A stretch of 64,000 nucleotides of DNA from Streptomyces novaecaesareae (GCF_000716875.1 NZ_JNWQ01000002.1:1-64000); one strand, 5' to 3'; shown: positions 1-8,606, counted from the stretch's first letter. Program-made: numbers and translations. Notes: generated from the letters alone by a model not told the origin.

Positions 1-51
1 CTCCGCCACCGCCCGTCCCCGCCGCACCGACCGGAGACCAGGACACCCACC

Positions 52-1278
52 ATGCAGACCACGAAGACCGCGAAGACCACCCCCGCCCCCACGCTGATGG
101 ACGGCTTCCGTCCCGAGTGGACCCAGGACCCGTACGGCCTCTACCGGATCCTCCGCGAGCGCGGCCCGGTCTACTGGGACGACATGATGCGCGCCTGGGT
201 GGTCCTCGACCACGCCGACATCAGCAAGCTGGGCCGCGACGAGCGGCTGTCCGGCGCCCGGGTGGGCGACTTCCACGCCTCGCTGCCGCCCGCCGCCCAG
301 GCCGAGATGGCGCCGCTGGCGCACACCCTCTCGGACATGATGCTGTTCAACGAGCCGCCCCGGCACACCCGGCTGCGCGGCCTGATCAAGCCCGGGCTCA
401 CCCCGCGTTTCATCCGCTCCATGCGGCCAGTCATCCAGGACCTCGCCGACTCCCTGCTCGACCGGGTGATGGCGCAGGGCCGCTTCGACGTCGTCGCCGA
501 CTACTCCGAGCCGCTGGCCCGAGGCATGATCGCCTCGCTGGCCGGCGTCCCAAACGACGCGGCGCACCTGCTGGAGGACTGGCAGAGCCTGCTGCACGAG
601 CTGTTCAGCCAGTCCACCCGCGAGTTCGGCCGGCTGGAGGGCCTGCGTACCGCCTTCGACCTGGTCGCCGAGAGCCGCCGGGCCGGCCTCGCCACCGACC
701 GCTTCAGCGAGATGATCGCCGGCCAGGTCGCCAAGGAGGACTTCACCGACGACGAGGTGTACGCCAACTTCCTGCTCCTCATCGACGCCGGACAGGCCAC
801 CACCACCCACCTGATCGCCAACGCCGTCCTCGCCCTGATCCGCAACCCCGACCAGGCGGAGCGGCTGCGCCGCGAGCCCGAGCTGTCCGCCAACGCCGCG
901 CACGAGTTCCTGCGCTACGACAGCTCGGTGCAGTTCACCACCCGGATCGCCACCGAGCCGATCGAGGTGGGCGGCGCGCGGATCGAGGAGAACCAGGCGG
1001 TCATCCTGGTCCTCGGCGCCGGCAACCGCGACCCGCTGCGCTACGAGGACCCGGACACCCTGGACGTCGGCCGCCGGGCCAACGACCAGCTGTCCTTCGG
1101 GCACGGGATCCACTACTGCCTGGGCGCGGCGCTGTCGCTCGCGGAGATCGACATCGCGATCTCCACGCTGCTGCGCCGCACCGAGGACCTGCGGCTGGTG
1201 AACCCCGAGGTGGACTGGCTCGACAGCATCAACTTCCGCTTCCTGCGCAACCTCCCGGTGGAGTTCCGGCAGGTCTAG
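52..1278 (+). CDS. Cytochrome P450
   Basis: A soluble bacterial class I cytochrome P450 of 408 residues, normal length for the family. The haem-binding loop FGHGIHYCLGAAL near residue 350 carries the axial Cys. The I-helix reads DAGQATTT, so the oxygen-activating Thr is present. The ExxR-type helix is seen in AHEFLRYD. It would hydroxylate or otherwise oxidise a small molecule in the cytosol using electrons from a ferredoxin; the substrate cannot be told. The start is supported by GGAGACCAGGA just upstream. No redox partner is adjacent; the nearest ferredoxin and reductase are at 7053-8446. It lies convergent to the SARP gene. Identification is certain at family level only. Confidence 0.95.
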   Translation: MQTTKTAKTTPAPTLMDGFRPEWTQDPYGLYRILRERGPVYWDDMMRAWVVLDHADISKLGRDERLSGARVGDFHASLPPAAQAEMAPLAHTLSDMMLFNEPPRHTRLRGLIKPGLTPRFIRSMRPVIQDLADSLLDRVMAQGRFDVVADYSEPLARGMIASLAGVPNDAAHLLEDWQSLLHELFSQSTREFGRLEGLRTAFDLVAESRRAGLATDRFSEMIAGQVAKEDFTDDEVYANFLLLIDAGQATTTHLIANAVLALIRNPDQAERLRREPELSANAAHEFLRYDSSVQFTTRIATEPIEVGGARIEENQAVILVLGAGNRDPLRYEDPDTLDVGRRANDQLSFGHGIHYCLGAALSLAEIDIAISTLLRRTEDLRLVNPEVDWLDSINFRFLRNLPVEFRQV

Positions 1279-1443
1279 GACTGCCGGAGGGCGTGCTGGG
1301 GGCGGCCTGGTGGGGGCCTGGTGCGGGTGCCGCTATCCGCGCCCCGGTGAGCGCCGGTTATCGGGCGGATATCGGCGACTGCGACGCTCATCGCACCGCA
1401 GGACACCGCAGCAAACCGCAGCACACCGACCGGGGAGATTGAC

Positions 1444-1686
1444 ATGAAGAGCGTCCGCAACCGCATCGCCGTCCGCCTGAGCGTCGCCGCGCTGACCGTG
1501 CTCGGCGGTGCGGCGGCCGTCGCGGCGGTGTCGGGCACCGGGGCGGCCGCCCCCGCCGGGGTGACGGTCTCCGTCGCCGACGGTGCCACCGGCGGGGGCA
1601 CCCCGGCGCCCACCACCCCGCCGAGCACCCCCGGCGACGTCTGGAACAACACCTCGTCGGTCACCCCGCCGAAGACCACCTCCTGA
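1444..1686 (+). CDS. Small secreted protein
   Basis: An 80-residue protein with a clear Sec signal: basic start MKSVRNR, a hydrophobic Ala/Val/Leu core over residues 12-32, and likely cleavage around the AAAPAG segment. The mature part is a short Gly/Thr/Pro-rich tail ending SSVTPPKTTS, with no Cys and no known domain. A GGGGAGATT ribosome site stands 3 bases before the ATG. Small secreted peptides of this kind are common in streptomycetes and mostly uncharacterised. I do not recognise a function. Confidence 0.6.
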   Translation: MKSVRNRIAVRLSVAALTVLGGAAAVAAVSGTGAAAPAGVTVSVADGATGGGTPAPTTPPSTPGDVWNNTSSVTPPKTTS

Positions 1687-1695
1687 CCCGGACCC

Positions 1696-1758
1696 AGGGC
1701 GTGTCTTACGGACCCTTGCCGGGCCCGCTGATCCGACAAAATCCACAAGACGCGCCCT
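1696..1758. repeat. 63-bp element with terminal inverted repeats
   Basis: The ends AGGGCGTGTCTT (1696-1707) and AAGACGCGCCCT (1747-1758) are inverted repeats of 12 bp with one mismatch. The right end overlaps the stop codon of the SARP gene. The GGGCGTGTCTT end resembles the terminal repeats of IS elements I recall from Streptomyces, so this may be a solo remnant or a MITE-like piece. It could also serve as a bidirectional terminator between the convergent genes. There is no transposase. Confidence 0.4.
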
Positions 1759-4744
1759 AACCGGCGGCCGACTCCGCGGACTCCGCCGCGTCCAGGCCGG
1801 CCAGCAGGCCGCGGACCAGCTCGCCGTCGGGCAGCGCGAGCCGGTCGAACAGCGCCTCGGCCCGGGCCAGGTGCTCCCGGGCCTCCGAGGCCCGGCCGCG
1901 GGCGGCCAGCGCCCGCGCCAGCACCACCAGGGCGTGCCCCTGGTCCCGGTCGGCGGTCAGCGCCTCGCACTCGGCCACCGCCTGCCGGGCGCCCGTCACC
2001 GCCTCGGCGCCGCGGCCCAGCCGGCGCAGGGTGTCCGCCAGCCGGTAGCGGGCCTGGGCCTCGCGCAGCGCGAGGCCGGTGGAGCGGCAGAGCTCCAGGC
2101 ACTCCCGGAAGGTGGCCGCCGCCTCCTGGTAGGACTCGGACTCGTGGGCGGCGAGGCCCAGCACGAAGAGCGCGTACGACACCCCCGGCAGGTCCCCCTC
2201 GGCGCGCAGGGCGGGCAGCAGGTCCCGGCAGACCCGCGCCCCCTCGGCGGGCGAGCCGCCGCGCACCCGGGCCATCGCCGCGTTCAGCAGGGTGACGGTC
2301 CGCCCGGTGTGGTGGCCCAGCGCGACCGCCAGTTCGTGGGCCTCCTCGCTCAGCCGCACCGCCTCCTCGAAGCGGTGCTGGAACTGGGCGAGGAGGCCGA
2401 GGTCGTTGAGCACCTGCTGGAGGATCACCCGGTCGCCGACCTCGCGGCAGGCCTCGGCCGCCCGGCGGCAGTGCTCGGCGGCCTCGCCCAGCCGGGTCGC
2501 CTGGACGGCGAGGTTGCCCCGGATGAACTCGGCCCGGCCCAGCGAGTGCCGGTCGGCCCGCCCGGTGGCGGCCGCGGAGACCGCCGCCGCGGCCACCGCC
2601 AGCCGCTCGTAGCGCGGGTCGGCGTCGAACGGGCAGAGCGCGATCAGCAGGTCGGCGGCGGTCCGCAGGTCCTGCGCCGAGCTGCCGGGCGCCGTCGCGG
2701 CCTGCATCGCGGCGATCGCCGTGTCGAACTCCTCGCCCACCCAGCGGGCGGCCGCGTGCGGGGTGTCGAAGCGCAGCCCGGGCAGTTCCGGGGTGCGCAG
2801 CGCGGAGCCGATCGGGTCGCCGGGCACCAGCTGCTGGAAGGCGGCGGTCGCGGTGGCGAGCAGGAAGTCCAGCTGCCGGCTCAGCGCCGTCCCGGAGTCC
2901 ACCGCGTCGTCCGGCTCGGTGAGTTGGGAGGCGAACACGCGCAGCAGCTCGTGGTAGCGGTAGCGGCCGGCGTGGGTCTCGCTGACCATGCCCGCGTCGA
3001 CCAGGGCCTCCAGCAGGTCCTCCGCCCGGCGCTGCTCCACGCCCAGCACGACGGCCGCGACCGGCACCCCGATGTCCGGCCGGCTCACCGCGGCGACCAC
3101 CCGGAACGCCGTCGCCTGCTCGGGCGTCAGCTGCCGGTACCCCCATTCGAAGGCGCTGGCCACCGCGAGGTCGCCGAGCTGCAGTTCGGTCATCCGGTGC
3201 TGCTCGGCGGCCAGCCGGTCGGCCAGCCGGGCCACCGACCAGGACGGGCGGGAGGCGAGCCGGGAGGCGACGATCCGGATGGCCAGCGGGAGGCGGCCGC
3301 AGTAGCGGATCAGCTCGCCGGCGGCCGCCGGGTCGGCGTCGATCCGGTCGTCGCCGGCGGCCTGCGCCAGCATGCCGGTGGCCTCGTCCACACTGAAGAC
3401 GTCCAGGTCGACCTGGACGGCCGTGGCCAGCCCGAACAGCCGGGTCCGGCTGGTGACCAGGACGGCGCAGCGGGCCGAGCCGGGCAGCAGCGGGCGGACC
3501 TGGGCCGCGTCCCGGGCGTTGTCCAGCAGGATCAGCACCCGCCGCCCGTCCAGCAGCGAGCGGAACAGTCTGGAGCGGTCCTCCAGGGTCTCGGGCACGG
3601 CGCCGGGGGCGACGCCGAGCGCGGTGAGGAAGCTGACGAGGAGCACGCCGGGCTGGGCGGGCTTCGGCTGGTCGCCGCGCAGGTCGACGTAGAGCTGGCC
3701 GTCCGGGAACCCGGCGCGCAGCCGGTGCGCGACGCGCAGGGCGACGGTGGTCTTGCCGACCCCGCCCATGCCGGAGATGGCTGCGATCGGCAGCACGGTG
3801 TGGTCGTCGGTGTCCTGTACGGCCTTGCAGAGCGCCGTGTGCAGCGCCTCCAGCTCGTCCGCACGGCCGGTGAAGTCGGCGATGTCGGCGGGCAGTTGGG
3901 CCGGAACCGGGACGGCCGGGGCACTCGCGGCGGCGGCCCGGCCGGTGGCCGGGGGCTCCGGTTCGGGTGCGGCGGCGGGCAGCAGGGAGGGGTCGTTGCG
4001 CAGGATGCGCTGGTGCATCGCCCGCAGCTCCGGCCCCGGGTCGATGCCGAGTTCGGCCGCGAGCAGCCGGCGGACCCGTTCGAACACCGCCAGCGCGTCG
4101 GCCTGCCGCCCGCTCTGGTAGAGGCCGCGCATCAGCAGCACGTACGGGCGTTCGCGCAGCGGGTGGTCGGCGTTCAGCTCGCGCAGCACCGGGACGGCGC
4201 GGCCCTGGTCGCCCAGCTCCAGGTCCAGGCCGCACTTCTCCTCCAGCAGGCTGATCCGCAGGTCCTCCAGGCGGGCGCGGTGCTGCTCGGCGAGCGGGCC
4301 GGGTATGCCGGCCAGCGGCTCGCCGTACCAGAGGTCCAGTGCCTCGTCGAGCAGCTGCCGGGCCCGCGGGTGCTCCTCGGCCTTCCTGGTCGCGGCGAGC
4401 GCGGCGGCGGCCAGCGACTCCACCCGGACGGCGTCCACGTTGTCGGCGGGCAGCACCGTCCGGTAGCCGTCGCCCACCGAGGTGAGGATCGCCGGTGCGC
4501 TGCGGTCGCGTTCGAGCGCCTTGCGCCAGCGCCAGGCGTAGGTGCGCAGCATGGCCGAGGCGCTGGCGGGCGCGGTCGGCCCCCAGACGGCCTCGATCAG
4601 CTCGCCCGCGCTGGCGGCCCGGCCGTCCCGCAGCAGCAGCGCGGCCATCATGGCCTGCTGCAGCGGTGAGCCGACCACCAGGGCCTCGTCGTCCCGGTGC
4701 GCCGCCATCGGTCCGAGCAGGCGGAAGCGGATGGGCTGGGTCAT
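1757..4744 (-). CDS. AfsR-like SARP regulator (SARP-NB-ARC-TPR)
   Basis: A 995-residue large SARP. The N-terminal 90 residues form the OmpR-type winged helix (FRLLGPMAAH, LIEAVWGP). A bacterial transcriptional activation domain follows to about residue 250, ending GIDPGPELRAMHQRIL. An NB-ARC ATPase follows with Walker A SGMGGVGKTT near residue 325 and Walker B RRVLILLDNARD near 405. The C-terminal 350 residues are TPR-like helical repeats. This is the AfsR architecture, which activates antibiotic clusters by binding direct repeats at promoters. An AGGGGGG ribosome site precedes the ATG. The stop codon lies within the 63-bp inverted-repeat element. It is the best candidate for a pathway-level activator here, but its targets are not visible. 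Confidence 0.92.
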   Translation of the reverse strand: MTQPIRFRLLGPMAAHRDDEALVVGSPLQQAMMAALLLRDGRAASAGELIEAVWGPTAPASASAMLRTYAWRWRKALERDRSAPAILTSVGDGYRTVLPADNVDAVRVESLAAAALAATRKAEEHPRARQLLDEALDLWYGEPLAGIPGPLAEQHRARLEDLRISLLEEKCGLDLELGDQGRAVPVLRELNADHPLRERPYVLLMRGLYQSGRQADALAVFERVRRLLAAELGIDPGPELRAMHQRILRNDPSLLPAAAPEPEPPATGRAAAASAPAVPVPAQLPADIADFTGRADELEALHTALCKAVQDTDDHTVLPIAAISGMGGVGKTTVALRVAHRLRAGFPDGQLYVDLRGDQPKPAQPGVLLVSFLTALGVAPGAVPETLEDRSRLFRSLLDGRRVLILLDNARDAAQVRPLLPGSARCAVLVTSRTRLFGLATAVQVDLDVFSVDEATGMLAQAAGDDRIDADPAAAGELIRYCGRLPLAIRIVASRLASRPSWSVARLADRLAAEQHRMTELQLGDLAVASAFEWGYRQLTPEQATAFRVVAAVSRPDIGVPVAAVVLGVEQRRAEDLLEALVDAGMVSETHAGRYRYHELLRVFASQLTEPDDAVDSGTALSRQLDFLLATATAAFQQLVPGDPIGSALRTPELPGLRFDTPHAAARWVGEEFDTAIAAMQAATAPGSSAQDLRTAADLLIALCPFDADPRYERLAVAAAAVSAAATGRADRHSLGRAEFIRGNLAVQATRLGEAAEHCRRAAEACREVGDRVILQQVLNDLGLLAQFQHRFEEAVRLSEEAHELAVALGHHTGRTVTLLNAAMARVRGGSPAEGARVCRDLLPALRAEGDLPGVSYALFVLGLAAHESESYQEAAATFRECLELCRSTGLALREAQARYRLADTLRRLGRGAEAVTGARQAVAECEALTADRDQGHALVVLARALAARGRASEAREHLARAEALFDRLALPDGELVRGLLAGLDAAESAESAAG

Positions 4745-4760
4745 GAGCGACAGTCCCCCC

Positions 4761-4790
4761 TAGAACTGAATCCCCTAGAACTGAATCCCC
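4761..4790. repeat. 15-bp tandem repeat upstream of the SARP gene
   Basis: Two perfect copies of TAGAACTGAATCCCC stand head to tail 17 bases upstream of the SARP start codon, inside its probable leader. SARP-family proteins bind direct repeats, but the period here is 15 rather than the usual 11 or 22. It may be an operator or simply a recent duplication. Confidence 0.5.
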
Positions 4791-4968
4791 TGAGCGGCGC
4801 GCATCCCCCGGTCGTCCTGACCTGCGCGATTTCTCCCCTGCGACAGCTGCTGCTGCGCATGAGGAAGATAGTCGCTGCAAGCACCCGCGGACCGGAAGGG
4901 GTTCGGGGCCAGTGGTTCGGTGACGCTCGTTCGGGCAGCGGTGAGGGCGGCGGGGATCCGGAAGCCGG

Positions 4969-5481
4969 TCAGGCCTGGCGGGGCGGGTCCGCGTCGTCCT
5001 CGGACAGTGCCGTGGCGCGGACCCCGTGGACGTACCGTTCCACCAGATGGCGCAGGACGGAGACGGTGGCGGCGACGTCCGGCTCCGGGATGCCGTCCAG
5101 CGCGGCGGTGAGGCCGGTGATGTTGGCCTGTTTCAGGCGGTCGAGCATCGCGCGCCCCTCGGCGGTCAGCGCGACCTGACGGGCCCGCCGGTCCGCCGCG
5201 TCCGGGGTGCGCTCCACCAGCTGCTGGTTCTGCAGCCGGTCGATCTGCCGGGTGACGTGGGAGGACTTGACCAGCAGTCGGGAGGCCAGGTCGCCGACCC
5301 GGCTGGCGCCCTCCGTCTCGGCGAGCGCGCGCAGCAGGTAGACGTCCGAGCGGGCTGCGGTGATGCCCGCCCGGGCGGTCTGGCGTTCGTGCTCCTGGGA
5401 GCGGGTCAGCAGGTAGGCCAGCGAGGCCAGCACGGCCTCCAGGTCGGAGGTGGCGGTCCGATGATCGGTGGCGTCCGGCAT
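4969..5481 (-). CDS. MarR-family transcriptional regulator
   Basis: A 170-residue winged-helix regulator. The recognition helix region is ASRVGDLASRLLVKSSHVTRQI, followed by the wing NQQLVERTPDAADRRARQVALT, which has the conserved DxRxxxxxLT-type pattern. MarR proteins bind DNA as dimers and release it on binding phenolic or other small ligands. The gene is divergent from the P450-ferredoxin-reductase operon that begins at 5733, with 251 bp between them, so control of that operon is the natural guess. The ribosome site is weak (AGTTCCTCC before ATG), and a downstream start is possible. Confidence 0.88.
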   Translation of the reverse strand: MPDATDHRTATSDLEAVLASLAYLLTRSQEHERQTARAGITAARSDVYLLRALAETEGASRVGDLASRLLVKSSHVTRQIDRLQNQQLVERTPDAADRRARQVALTAEGRAMLDRLKQANITGLTAALDGIPEPDVAATVSVLRHLVERYVHGVRATALSEDDADPPRQA

Positions 5482-5591
5482 GGAGGAACTGTAGCGATCC
5501 GGTGCGGGGTGCGGCCCCGGTACCGGCCGGTGACCGGTTTTCGGACAGATTGGGCCGTCATCCGGTAGGCCCTTTCGTCACCACGGACCGC

Positions 5592-5632
5592 GAGTTAGCG
5601 TGACGGTGAGTTAGTTGCTTAGGGCATGTAAA
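5592..5632. promoter_or_regulatory. Candidate promoter/operator of the P450 operon
   Basis: In the divergent region between the MarR gene and the P450 operon the sequence becomes less G+C-rich. It holds two direct copies of GAGTTAG (5592-5598 and 5608-5614), followed by TTGCTTAGGGCATGTAAAT. This is a plausible promoter and MarR-controlled site. No perfect palindrome is present, so the assignment is tentative. Confidence 0.3.
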
Positions 5633-5732
5633 TGGTCCGGAACTGCTCCGCGACGCCGCGGCGCCAACCGCCCGGCACCGCCGGCACCCGGTTCCGAGAC
5701 CGACACCCCCAGCTCCGAGAAGGGAGCCCCTG

Positions 5733-6932
5733 ATGGCCACTGCCGCTCAGACCCCCCGATTCGTCCACCCCGCCGCCCGCGGCGGCTGCCCCTTCGACCC
5801 GCCGCCCGCCTACCGGCAGGCTCAGCAGGACGAACCGATCAGCCGCGTGTCCCTGTGGGACGGCACCCCCACCTGGCTGGTCACCCGCCACGAGGACGTC
5901 AAAGCGGTGCTCGGCGACGCCCGCTTCAGCTCGGACGCCACCCGCGCCGGCTTCCCGTTCATCAGCGCCGGCGCCCGGCAGCTGAGCACCGGTCAGCCCA
6001 CCTTCATCCGGATGGACGACCCGGAGCACGCCCGGCTGCGCCGGATGCTCACCGGCGAATTCATGATCAAGAAGGTCGAGGCGCTGCGCCCCGAGATCCA
6101 GCGCATCGCCGACGACCTGCTGGACCGGATGACCGCCGGACGCACCTCCGGCGACCTGGTCCGCGAGTTCGCGCTCCCGCTGCCGTCCCTCGTCATCTGC
6201 CTGCTGCTCGGAGTCCCCTACCAGGACCACGACTTCTTCCAGGAGTGCAGCCGCGTCCTGCTCCGCCGCGACGCCTCCGCCGAGGAGGTGAACGCCGCCC
6301 AGCGCAGACTGGCCGACTACCTGGTCGGGCTCACCGAGGCCAAACGGGCCGAGCCCGACGACGGCATCCTCAGCCGCCTGGTCGCCCGCGGCGAGCTGGA
6401 CACCCAGGAGATCGGCGCGATGGGCCGGCTGCTGCTGATCGCCGGACACGAGACCACCGCGAACATGACCGCGCTCTCCGTCCTCGCCCTGCTGCGCAAC
6501 CCCGACCAGCTCGCCCGCCTGCGCGCGCACCCGGAGTCCGTCGTCGGCGCCGTCGAGGAACTCCTGCGCTACCTGACCATCGTGCACTCCGGACTGACCC
6601 GGGTCGCCACCGAGGACGTCACCCTCGGCGGGGTCCGGATCGGCGCCGGAGAAGGCGTGACCTGCATGGTCAACACCGCCAACCGGGACGAGCGGGAGTT
6701 CCCGGACGGCGACGCCCTCGACCTGACCCGCGACGCCCGCCGGCACCTGGCCTTCGGCTTCGGCGTCCACCAGTGCCTGGGGCAGCCGCTCGCCCGCCTG
6801 GAACTGCAGATCGCGCTGAACACCGTCCTGCGGCGGCTGCCCGAACTGCGCCTGGCCGTACCGTTCGAGTCCATCCGCTACCGCGGCGAGATGCTCGTCT
6901 ACGGCGTCCACGAGCTGCCCGTCGCCTGGTGA
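5733..6932 (+). CDS. Cytochrome P450, CYP105-like
   Basis: A 399-residue P450. The I-helix has AGHETT and the haem loop is FGFGVHQCLGQPLA near residue 345. The N-terminal pattern CPFDPPPAYRQ and the run TWLVTRHEDVKAVLGDARFSS are typical of the CYP105 group, known for broad xenobiotic and antibiotic oxidation. It heads an operon with a ferredoxin and a ferredoxin reductase, so a full electron chain is encoded locally. The AGGGAGCCCCTG ribosome site supports the ATG. The stop codon is followed by a tandem duplication of itself (6924-6951) and a strong hairpin. The substrate is unknown. Confidence 0.95.
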   Translation: MATAAQTPRFVHPAARGGCPFDPPPAYRQAQQDEPISRVSLWDGTPTWLVTRHEDVKAVLGDARFSSDATRAGFPFISAGARQLSTGQPTFIRMDDPEHARLRRMLTGEFMIKKVEALRPEIQRIADDLLDRMTAGRTSGDLVREFALPLPSLVICLLLGVPYQDHDFFQECSRVLLRRDASAEEVNAAQRRLADYLVGLTEAKRAEPDDGILSRLVARGELDTQEIGAMGRLLLIAGHETTANMTALSVLALLRNPDQLARLRAHPESVVGAVEELLRYLTIVHSGLTRVATEDVTLGGVRIGAGEGVTCMVNTANRDEREFPDGDALDLTRDARRHLAFGFGVHQCLGQPLARLELQIALNTVLRRLPELRLAVPFESIRYRGEMLVYGVHELPVAW

Positions 6933-6951
6933 CCGCCGCCTGGTGACCGCC
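6924..6951. repeat. 14-bp tandem duplication across the P450 stop codon
   Basis: Two perfect copies of GCCTGGTGACCGCC. The first contains the natural TGA stop (6930-6932); the second places another in-register TGA-bearing copy just downstream. One of several stop-codon-spanning duplications in this window. Confidence 0.8.
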
Positions 6952-6986
6952 GGCACCGCGACCGGCCCCGTCCGGTCGCGGTGCCG
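6951..6986 (+). terminator. Strong hairpin between P450 and ferredoxin genes
   Basis: A perfect 15-bp stem (6951-6965 with 6972-6986, arm CGGCACCGCGACCGG) and a 6-base loop. It sits within the P450-ferredoxin operon, 66 bases before the ferredoxin start. It has no T-run. It could partly terminate, or protect the 3' end of a processed P450 message, so that P450 and ferredoxin are made in different amounts. Confidence 0.6.
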
Positions 6987-7052
6987 ACGGAGTCCCCCCA
7001 CATACCCAAGACCCCTGCACGGCCCACCCGGCCGTGTGGCGAAAGGAAACCC

Positions 7053-7250
7053 ATGCTCGTCCACATCGACCAGGAGAAGTGCTGCGGCGCCGGCAGCTGC
7101 GTGCTCGCCGCCCCCGAGGTCTTCGACCAGCGGGACGAGGACGGCATCGTCGTCCTCCTCGACGCCGAACCCCCGGCCGACTCCCACCAGGCCGTCCGGG
7201 ACGCAGCCGCCGTCTGCCCGGCCGCCGCGATCCGGCTGGAACAGGCGTGA
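7053..7250 (+). CDS. Ferredoxin (3Fe-4S type)
   Basis: A 65-residue ferredoxin that would pass electrons from the reductase encoded next to the upstream P450. The cluster ligands are CCGAGSC (Cys10 or Cys11, and Cys16) and the late VCPAA Cys. This C-x5-C ... CP pattern is typical of the single [3Fe-4S] ferredoxins that partner actinobacterial P450s. The ATG follows GAAAGGAAACCC. Its stop TGA overlaps the GTG start of the reductase (GTGA), so the two are translationally coupled. Confidence 0.95.
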   Translation: MLVHIDQEKCCGAGSCVLAAPEVFDQRDEDGIVVLLDAEPPADSHQAVRDAAAVCPAAAIRLEQA

Positions 7251-8446
7251 GCGCACCGCGCGCGGTGGCCGTCGTCGGGGCCGGCGCGGCGGGGCTGCAC
7301 ACCGCCGAAGCGCTGCGCCGGGCTGGCTACGACGGCCGCCTCACCCTGATCGGCGCCGAGGACGAGCCGCCGTACGACCGTCCGCCGCTCTCCAAACACC
7401 TGCTCGGCGGGCAGTGGCCGCCCGAGCGCCTGGCCCTGCGCGGCCCGCAGGCGCTGGACGAACTCGACCTCGACCTGCGCCTGGGGGTACGGGCCGAACG
7501 CCTCGACCGGCGGGAGCGGGCGGTGCAGCTGTCCGACGGCGGGCAGGTGCGCTGCGAGGCCGTCGTCCTCGCCACCGGCGTCCGGCCCCGCCGGCTGCCG
7601 GGCGCCGAGGCGCCGACGGCCGGCGCCCACGTGCTGCGCACCCTCGCCGACGCCCTCGCCCTGCGCGCCGAACTGCAGGCGGGCGCACGGCTGTTGGTGG
7701 TCGGCGGCGGACTGCTCGGCGCCGAGGCGGCGGCCACCGCCGTCGGGCTCGGAGCCGAGGTGACCTGGCTGGTGTCCACCGCCACACCCCTGGCCGGCGT
7801 CCTGGGCGCCGAGACGGCCGCACTGCTCACCGACCTGCACCGCGAGCACGGAGTGCGGATCCGGCGGGGCGTGGCCACGGAGGTCCTCCGGCACCGGGGC
7901 CGGGCCACCGGCGTACGGCTGACGGACGGCACCGAACTGGCCGCCGACGTCGTCCTGATGGCCATCGGCTCCGTACCGGACACCGACTGGCTGGCCGGCA
8001 GCGGCGTCCGGCTGGACGACGGCGTGGTCTGCGACGCCCACTGCGCCGCGGGCCCCGGCATCTGGGCGGCCGGCGACGCCGCCGCCTGGCCCGACCCGCG
8101 CACCGGCCGCCTGCGCCGCCTCGAACAGCGCACCAACGCCACCGAACAGGCGCTGTGCGTCGCCCGCAACCTGCTGGCCGGCCCGGACGGCGCGCGCCAG
8201 GCCTACGAGCCGGTCCCGTACCTGTGGACCGACCAGTACGGGCTGCGGATCCAGGCCTTCGGCAGCCCGGGCGGCGCCGACCGCTTCGAGCCGGTCGACG
8301 GCAGCGTCGCGGAGCGCCGCTACGCCGCCGCCTGCGTACGGGACGGGCTGGTCCGCGGGGCGGTGGGCATCGCCTCCGCCCGGGCGCTGCGGCAGTTGCG
8401 CGCGCAGGTGGCGGCGCACGCACCGTGGCAGGGCGCCCCGGCCTGA
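7247..8446 (+). CDS. NAD(P)H-ferredoxin reductase (FAD)
   Basis: A 399-residue FAD-dependent reductase of the putidaredoxin/rhodocoxin reductase family. The FAD-binding GAGAAGLHTAEALRRAGY lies at the N-terminus and PPYDRPPLSKHLL follows. The NAD-binding GGGLLGAEAAATAVGLGAEV is near residue 150. A second FAD contact, WAAGDAAAWPD, is near 280. It should move electrons from NAD(P)H to the ferredoxin at 7053. The start is the GTG at 7247 overlapping the ferredoxin stop; this leaves a normal N-terminus just before the first Rossmann strand. It is the only ferredoxin reductase in the window, although four P450 genes are present. Confidence 0.93.
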   Translation: MSAPRAVAVVGAGAAGLHTAEALRRAGYDGRLTLIGAEDEPPYDRPPLSKHLLGGQWPPERLALRGPQALDELDLDLRLGVRAERLDRRERAVQLSDGGQVRCEAVVLATGVRPRRLPGAEAPTAGAHVLRTLADALALRAELQAGARLLVVGGGLLGAEAAATAVGLGAEVTWLVSTATPLAGVLGAETAALLTDLHREHGVRIRRGVATEVLRHRGRATGVRLTDGTELAADVVLMAIGSVPDTDWLAGSGVRLDDGVVCDAHCAAGPGIWAAGDAAAWPDPRTGRLRRLEQRTNATEQALCVARNLLAGPDGARQAYEPVPYLWTDQYGLRIQAFGSPGGADRFEPVDGSVAERRYAAACVRDGLVRGAVGIASARALRQLRAQVAAHAPWQGAPA

Positions 8447-8472
8447 GCCGGGCTGGTGGGCCCAGGGCGTCA

Positions 8473-8510
8473 CCGAAGGCCGGTCGCGGACCGCCGCGGC
8501 CGGCCTTCGG
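8473..8510 (+). terminator. Terminator after the P450-ferredoxin-reductase operon
   Basis: Inverted repeat with arms CCGAAGGCCGG (8473-8483) and CCGGCCTTCGG (8500-8510). It is placed 27 bases after the reductase stop codon. There is no T-run, as is usual in streptomycetes. Confidence 0.7.
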
Positions 8511-8568
8511 CGCTGTGTCGGGGGCGGCGAGGCCGATCGCGCATCCGGGGTGCCCCGTCCTTCCGATG

Positions 8569-8606
8569 GTTCTTCCCGGTGGTTCTTCGCTCAGGACTGA
8601 AGAACC
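8569..8606. promoter_or_regulatory. GGTTCTTC repeat operator candidate
   Basis: GGTTCTTC occurs at 8569-8576 and 8581-8588 as direct copies, and again inverted (GAAGAACC) at 8599-8606. This makes an 8-bp dyad with a 10-base spacer, about 100 bases ahead of the antiporter start. A regulator dimer site is plausible. No regulator gene is adjacent. Confidence 0.4.

Noticed and set aside
1275..4880. Very long open frames opposite or beside the SARP, TetR and kinase genes (for example a 1201-residue frame)
   Set aside because: They are Arg/Gly/Pro/Ala-rich shadows of G+C-rich codons in other frames and lack any domain pattern.
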